From assembly GCA_948144175.1 (NCBI GenBank), contig CANXME010001469.1, positions 755,501-819,500 of the forward strand: a stretch of DNA of 64,000 nt, given 5' to 3'. The first letter of the stretch is position 1. Each line of letters begins with the position of its first letter. The notes under the pieces were generated by a model. It was not told the DNA's origin and did no database searches. It saw only the letters and a list, made by a program, of their open reading frames with translations. Source of the DNA: Closterium sp. NIES-65. Lineage: Eukaryota; Streptophyta; Zygnematophyceae; Desmidiales; Closteriaceae. This document shows, piece after piece, positions 60,393 through 64,000 of this stretch. Made by a program: the position numbers and the translations under genes.

Positions 60393-60831
60393 CATGCACA
60401 TGTGCACACACGTCCGCATATGCATGCTTCTTTCGCAAAGTCCTTCCCTCGTGACCTTCTTCATTCCCTCGTGACCCGTTCTTTCCTCCCTCGTCACCCA
60501 TGCTTCCCTTCCCCACTCACCCGCAGAGGCAGGGCCACACAGGGGCAGGGCAGCAGAGCTGTACCGGGAGCTGCGCTTCAACCTCGTCAGGTAATGCCAC
60601 CCACTGCCTTCACTAGCTATCAAGCTCTTGGGGTTTTCCTTGGTTCTCCGTGCTCTTCACCGTGCCGTGCACCACCATTTGCTGGCTGGCAGGAACATTG
60701 TGGAACGGTACGAGGAGAGTGGGTATTTCTGGGAGCAGTACGACAATACAGCGGATGGCAAAGGCAAGGGAGCACATCCATTTACCGGATGGACTGCCCT
60801 GCTCGTCCTCATTGCATCCGATGCTTTATGA
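47462..60831 (+). CDS. GCS1: Mannosyl-oligosaccharide glucosidase (alpha-glucosidase I, GH63), about 994 aa, 23 exons
   Basis: ER type II membrane enzyme that removes the outermost glucose of N-glycans. Exons: 47462-47767, 48520-48593, 49077-49221, 49404-49555, 49868-50318, 50463-50555, 50802-50870, 51145-51259, 51398-51480, 51708-51824, 52024-52148, 52853-52960, 53177-53250, 53604-53801, 54590-54657, 55061-55201, 55735-55785, 56239-56295, 58421-58573, 58738-58829, 59802-59911, about 60527-60590, 60693-60831; phases close. A basic cytosolic tail is followed by a signal anchor (about 52-75). GH63 blocks: [67 protein letters not shown] and [19 protein letters not shown]. Longer than the plant enzyme (about 850 aa), mainly through an acidic/Gly-rich insertion in exon 5. 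Intron 15 uses a GC donor. Many introns hold tandem repeats. Confidence 0.93.
47762..48081 (+). repeat. Repeat opening GCS1 intron 1
   Basis: The exon ends cttcccatg. The intron alternates cttcccatggtgatg and cttcccatggtgaggtg units for about 315 bp, so CATG|GTGA donor-like junctions recur about 19 times. Confidence 0.92.
48597..48740 (+). repeat. Pentamer (gctgt)n repeat in GCS1 intron 2
   Basis: About 29 gctgt/gctct/gctgc pentamers immediately after the exon 2 donor, followed further on (48818-48866) by seven copies of cttgtgg. Confidence 0.93.
49530..49664 (+). repeat. 27-bp donor-bearing repeat at the GCS1 exon 4/intron 4 border
   Basis: The last 21 bp of exon 4 (gtcaacgcccagtcaatgcc plus ctt) together with GTGAGT form a 27-bp unit repeated so that four identical CCCTT|GTGAGT donors occur at 49556, 49583, 49610 and 49637, plus a fifth degenerate copy. 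The array clearly copies exon sequence. Confidence 0.93.
52149..52570 (+). repeat. Donor-bearing repeat opening GCS1 intron 11
   Basis: The exon ends gtgctcag. The intron repeats caggtggccctcaggtcacc-type units (about 27 bp with two CAG|GT junctions each) for about 420 bp, giving some 30 donor-like sites in GTAACC, GTCACC and GTGGCC variants. Confidence 0.92.
52941..53066 (+). repeat. 29-30-bp donor-bearing repeat at the GCS1 exon 12/intron 12 border
   Basis: The exon end gggatgaggcgcgcag and the following gtgagg are repeated together, giving four GCAG|GTGAG donors from 52961 onwards. Confidence 0.92.
54074..54350 (+). repeat. 39-bp tandem repeat in GCS1 intron 14
   Basis: Seven nearly identical copies of a unit containing gatggtggaatgcgggcatg. 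It is stop-free in several frames on both strands. Preceded at 53965-54030 by four copies of a 17-bp gaggggcagcgctatga unit. Confidence 0.93.
54880..55045 (+). repeat. 33-bp pyrimidine-rich repeat before the GCS1 exon 16 acceptor
   Basis: Five copies of a C/T-rich unit (ccctccctccccgcccttgt then ccccccggtcctc) lie in intron 15, directly upstream of the acceptor at 55060, so they extend the polypyrimidine tract. Confidence 0.92.
55286..55530 (+). repeat. 29-bp tandem repeat in GCS1 intron 16
   Basis: Eight to nine copies of gtggctgcctgttggccgca plus tgcagcaat. The intron also starts with a duplicated donor (gtgcag|gtgaga at 55202, then cgtgcag|gtgagagg). A (gtgtgcatgagt)-like stretch follows at 55615-55725. 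Confidence 0.92.
56296..58250 (+). repeat. 21-bp tandem array, about 93 copies, in GCS1 intron 18
   Basis: About 1.95 kb of gggcgcagaggggcggtgcat with point variants (gtg for cgg, gta for gca) and one 1-bp longer copy near 56768. The period is a multiple of three and the unit lacks stops, so both strands show ORFs of up to 787 codons. The array begins within about 20 bp of the exon 18 donor. Confidence 0.96.
58808..58916 (+). repeat. 26-bp donor-bearing repeat at the GCS1 exon 20/intron 20 border
   Basis: The exon end ccctcgccaccaccag plus gtgacacact is repeated, giving four identical CCAG|GTGACA or GTGCCA junctions at 26-bp steps from 58830. Confidence 0.93.
59047..59609 (-). CDS. Small antisense gene or gene fragment inside GCS1 intron 20
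   Basis: Two exons on the minus strand join in phase across a proper GT-AG intron: upstream exon down to 59407 and 59331-59047. The protein (about 160 residues from the [20 protein letters not shown] region onward) has a helical, coiled-coil-like part ([18 protein letters not shown]) and an acidic/basic second part ([36 protein letters not shown]). I do not recognise it. Upstream of 59609 the frame runs into His/Gly repeats from (catgcc)n DNA, so the true start is unclear. Base composition is less GC-rich than the neighbours. The block is bounded by the same 13 bases at 59036-59048 and 59610-59622. It may be a transferred gene fragment. Confidence 0.5.
60184..60395 (+). repeat. (CA)n microsatellites in GCS1 intron 21
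   Basis: Two CA runs, about 60219-60262 and 60307-60390, within an alternating purine/pyrimidine stretch (cacgtgcacgcgcg) that could adopt Z-DNA. Confidence 0.93.
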
Positions 60832-61245
60832 TGACCAATCATTCATGACTGCTACCTATAACTACTGTGCAAGACATTCGCAATGCTGATTGCTGGAACT
60901 TCCTGATTATTTCAGTTGTACCATGTGCAATGACTTCACCCCCTTTTTAATCGTACTAGACATCCCGAATGCCGGAAACTTGCTTACGGATTACCAGCTG
61001 GATAATGGCAGATTATCTACTGACATTCCAAGAACATGATGGTATGCACTATGTACCTACATTGGGGAGACCCTGTGTACAACGCAATATGATGTGGCGT
61101 GGGTGCTCCCATCAGCGTGCGGAGGCAAGGCAACTGCCACACCACAGCACAGACTTCTCTGGCTTTTTATTTGAGCATAGCGGTAGTCCTAGCCTGAATG
61201 TCATCCCGCTTTTAGGGTTCGGTAGGAAGTCCATAGTCGTCAGCA
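60832..61245. other. GCS1 3' flank, no gene seen
   Basis: AT-richer sequence after the GCS1 stop codon; it should contain the 3' UTRs of GCS1 and of the minus-strand gene candidate. Small ORFs have no domain. Confidence 0.5.
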
Positions 61246-62120
61246 TCAACCATTGGCGGTTCCAAGCAGGAACACTCCCGTGCCACAATAGGCTTGAGGC
61301 CGACGGAGGCGTGGGGGAACGAAACCTCGCCGAGGCGTTCCTGCTGACTGCCACCCCGCCATACCGCTCTGGAAGTGCTGTTGCTGCATGTGCTGCTGCT
61401 GTAGCCATTGCATCCTTCGCTGGTGCTCGACGAACATCGCCTGCTGCACATAGACCCGTTGCATGCACGACTCTCGCAGCACGAGCCTTGCCTGCGGCGG
61501 CTGCAGCTGGTGGAACTCGCTGGTCGCCCCCGTCGCCCGCTGCGTGCTGTCTTGATCCGAAAATGCTATACGCGCTTCCTTCGGGTAGAGGTCGTCGGGC
61601 AAACGAACTTCCGTGTCACAGTCGTCAGTAGCACACTGCTTGTCCCCAGCCGCCTGTGCGATTCGGACAATGACGAAGTTGACGTGTTTCTGGATAGGCA
61701 CGAGAAAGTGGACGCCACGGACGCCTCGTCGTCCGAATCGCCCACATTATCGTCAGATTCGTCGGTGAACTTGTTATCGTCGCATTCCTCGCTTTCGTCG
61801 CCACCCTTGCCGGAGCGCTTCAGCGCCGTGCTTGCCGCAACGATCTGCTCACTTGGCGTAACAGCGGCTGGACCATTATCGGCAGCACCCCACGCGTCAT
61901 TACCACCGAAGACGCGAGGCGCGAGGTAAAGGGCGGAGATAGGCAAGACACGGCGCTGCTGTGCGCACTGACTCGAGCGTGGCATTGGCTGCGATGACCT
62001 GAATTTCTCCAAGCAGCACTCAGCCATCTGCGTTGCCACATCCACGCAGTTGGCGTCGCCCGTGGCACTAGTCTCACCGTGGGGCCCTTGTGGAGTTGCA
62101 AGCTTGCTGCGTCGCTTCAT
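61246..62120 (-). CDS. Uncharacterised gene candidate, Gln/Met-rich
   Basis: Two overlapping minus-strand ORFs (61566-62120 and 61246-61701) in different frames look like parts of one gene with a small intron between about 61730 and 61660; I could not fix the splice sites with confidence. The first part starts MKRRSKLATPQGPHGE at 62120 and has an acidic Ser/Asp-rich segment (SEECDDNKFTDESDDN). The second has MQWLQQQHMQQQHFQSGMAGW and ends near CGTGVFLLG. A GTGVFLP-like C-terminus occurs in some uncharacterised plant proteins, so this may be a real homologue, but the function is unknown and the model provisional. Confidence 0.4.
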
Positions 62121-62894
62121 GTCGTGCCGGGGTACGATTACGAGTGGAACTATCGGTGTCCTGCTGCTGCGCGTTCTTACGCCAGCTGCCGTCAGCGAGA
62201 TGCAGGCTTGGGAAGAAGAGAGGATTTTTTATATCACTATTCCAGGAGAAAGTGACCGGAAGCTGGCTGAATCAGGGCTGAAATTTGTAACAGACTGAAA
62301 TTGACCAGTGCTAGTTTCGGGCGCGATTTTCAAGGGATGACATGGCGATGTTGGTGTGTTGGGTCGACCGTAAGTGACGGTGAAAGCGCGTCTCGGGACG
62401 CTGCTATGCCCCATAGTTTTCCTCGTTGCTTGCTGCTGCTGCGTGGCGTACAAGTGGGGGGGGGGGAGGGGGGATGGGGTCGAAACGGGAGAGTGTGCTT
62501 TCCGAAGCGAAGGGGACAGGAAGACGGGACTTCCGGAGGCTGCGAACGAAAGAAACGGAGGGGGGGGCTTGTAGCAGATTTTGCGAAGTACAAATGCACG
62601 TCGCCTCACCTTGCCAAGTCGCGACAGCGACCTTCGCGTTTTGCGTTTTTTCGCCGTACTCGTCAATAGAAATACCTCGCAACTCCTGATGCACGCCCTT
62701 CTAACTCAAAGTGCTATTTCTCATACTTCAAGATGTTACCGAACATATTTAGGCTATTGTATCATTGGGTCGTAAAGAAAACATATATTTTGCTCATATT
62801 GGCTGAGCACGCTAAAAACGACTCTGCCTATACCCCTGCAATATTTTTTTGTCGTAGCATGGCTAATGATATAAAAGTGCATTGTGTGTTGTGT
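62121..62894. other. No supported gene
   Basis: GC-rich left part (probably 5' UTR/promoter of the minus-strand candidate), including a G-run at 62458-62470, then an AT-rich right part. Overlapping ORFs on both strands have no domain. Confidence 0.4.
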
Positions 62895-63045
62895 TGTGTT
62901 GTGTTGTGCTGAGATACGGAGCGGAATGATGATGAGTAGCAAGTGAGTGAGTACAAATGCTAACCCTAAAATGTTATACTCACTATGGCTAACCTCACTA
63001 TAGTCTAACAACAATATGTAGTTTGGCACACCCCCGGAGGCTAAG
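62895..63045 (-). repeat. Copia-type LTR remnant with polypurine tract
   Basis: Read on the minus strand, a polypurine-like tract (agcctccgggggtg) is followed at 63028 by tgccaaactacatattg, with the same layout as the Copia-2 LTR (tatagtg, gggttag, tttgtactc). It looks like a 3' LTR. Its far end is masked by a (gtgtt)n run near 62880-62910. Confidence 0.55.
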
Positions 63046-63169
63046 TGAGAGATAATAAGAAAGTACAGGAAACACAAATGGTCACAAGCATGGCTTTTTT
63101 TTTAATTTTCACTACTCGGATTTCCAGAGCTGTTTTCTAGGGAACTCTGAAATTTAGGGTTCATTATGA

Positions 63170-63598
63170 GCGTCACATTCCCTCACGCGCTCTCTCACAT
63201 TCCCTCACACGCACTCCCACGCACACTCTAACGCACAGTCTCACGCGCACTCTCACGCGCTCTCTCACGCTTTCACGCGGTCTCCTGGCGCCAGAGCGCT
63301 TATCCCCAGCGCGTTAGGCGCCAAGGCGCTAGGCATCAGCGCACTAGGCATCAGCGCGCAAGGCGCCAACGCTTAAGGCGCCAGCGCACAAGGCGCCAGC
63401 ACGTTAGGCGCCAGCGCACTAGGCCCCAGCGCGCTAGGCGCCAGCGCGCACGGCGCCATCGCGCAAGGGCCCAGCGCGCACGGCGCCAGCGCGCATGGCG
63501 CCAGCGCGCAAGACGGCAGTTCGCTAGGCGCCAGTGTGCTAGGCGCCAGCACGCAAGGCGCCAGCGCGTTAGGCGCCAGCGCGCAAGGCGCCAGTTGG
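63170..63598 (-). repeat. GC-rich repeat resembling a Copia leader
   Basis: A (cacgcgcactct)-type part, then about 20 units of ggcgccagcgcgc with small changes. It lies where the internal part of the minus-strand Copia remnant should be, so it may be another repeat leader left by internal deletion. ORFs (Arg/Trp/Leu- or Ala/Pro-rich) are products of the repeat. Confidence 0.5.
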
Positions 63599-64000
63599 TC
63601 AGTTGGTCCAACACAAATTCGCACCCATCACCTCTCCTATCCTCTCCTCAGGACAGTGCAATGGGTAAGCGAGTTAGAGGACGACGTAGGCGTCGACGAT
63701 GACGAGCACCTTATTCGGGACATGCAGGTTCTCTTAGGGCGACTACAAAGGCGAACCAGTACGTGTGGATGCCAGGCCTTGTCGTTTGCTTGCCTGTGCA
63801 GATGGTACTATGGATTCCTCAAGAAGCGACATCAACTGGCTTGTTGGACGAACAAAACGGTAGGACCAGCTGATAAGCTGTTCCAACAAGCCTGTTGGAC
63901 CAACTGGGCAGTTGGTCCAACACAAATTCGCACCCATCACCTCTCCTTTCCTCTCCTCGAGACAGCGCTATGGGTAAGCGTGTTAGAGGACGACGTAGGC
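63599..64000 (+). repeat. About 90-bp direct repeat, 312-bp period, reaching the window end
   Basis: 63599-63692 and 63911-64000 are nearly identical (cagttggtccaacacaaatt through agaggacgacgtaggc). The second copy is cut by the window edge. Both hold the phrase atgggtaagcg and could be part of a tandem duplication or the border of another mobile element. Confidence 0.6.

Overview
The window is nuclear DNA from a eukaryote. Genes are split by many GT-AG introns, ORFs are GC-rich, and the proteins are plant-like (a BTR1/Nova-type triple-KH protein, GCS1, FIGNL1, MCM7, RPS9). The Copia polyprotein, with its Gly-rich gag spacer and long Ala/Gly/Glu-rich spacer after the integrase, resembles elements I associate with the zygnematophyte alga Closterium. 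A streptophyte green alga is therefore my best guess, but this is inference and not a database match.

The left third (1 to about 22.1 kb) is a pile of nested transposons. It holds a decayed five-exon hAT transposase gene (3-2765) and a decayed Copia element (3049-9288) with a 375-bp TRIM inside its 5' LTR. Next come a 5'-truncated pogo-like DDE transposase on the minus strand (9584-10837) and the split remains of an old minus-strand Copia LTR plus leader. An intact, recent Copia with a 2004-codon ORF (11628-18693, TSD atgaa, LTRs differing at one base) sits inside that old LTR. A 1.66-kb internally deleted relative (19829-21484, TSD gatat) and a 2 x 282-bp tandem duplication follow.

The middle and right hold six host genes, whose exons I joined so that every phase closes. 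They are FIGNL1-like AAA ATPase (minus, 22994-26163, 13 exons, 653 aa), ribosomal protein S9/uS4 (plus, 26568-28111, 3 exons, 196 aa), MCM7 (plus, 28537-34389, 16 exons, 737 aa), a triple-KH RNA-binding protein (minus, 34639-39344, 8 exons, 577 aa), an unrecognised low-complexity protein (plus, 40016-46875, 8 exons, 842 aa) and ER alpha-glucosidase I (plus, 47462-60831, 23 exons, about 994 aa). A small two-exon gene or fragment lies antisense inside GCS1 intron 20. A further uncharacterised minus-strand gene candidate lies at 61246-62120, and more Copia-related debris and a direct repeat run to the window end. FIGNL1/RPS9 and KH/842-aa gene are divergent pairs; MCM7 and the KH gene are convergent.

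The most unusual pattern is in the host introns. Many carry minisatellites that begin exactly at the 5' splice site and whose repeat unit contains the end of the upstream exon plus the GT donor, so that arrays of duplicate splice donors follow the real one. Other introns hold kilobase arrays that are open in several frames and produce long spurious ORFs. Two arrays in the 842-aa gene are reverse complements of each other and flank a single exon.
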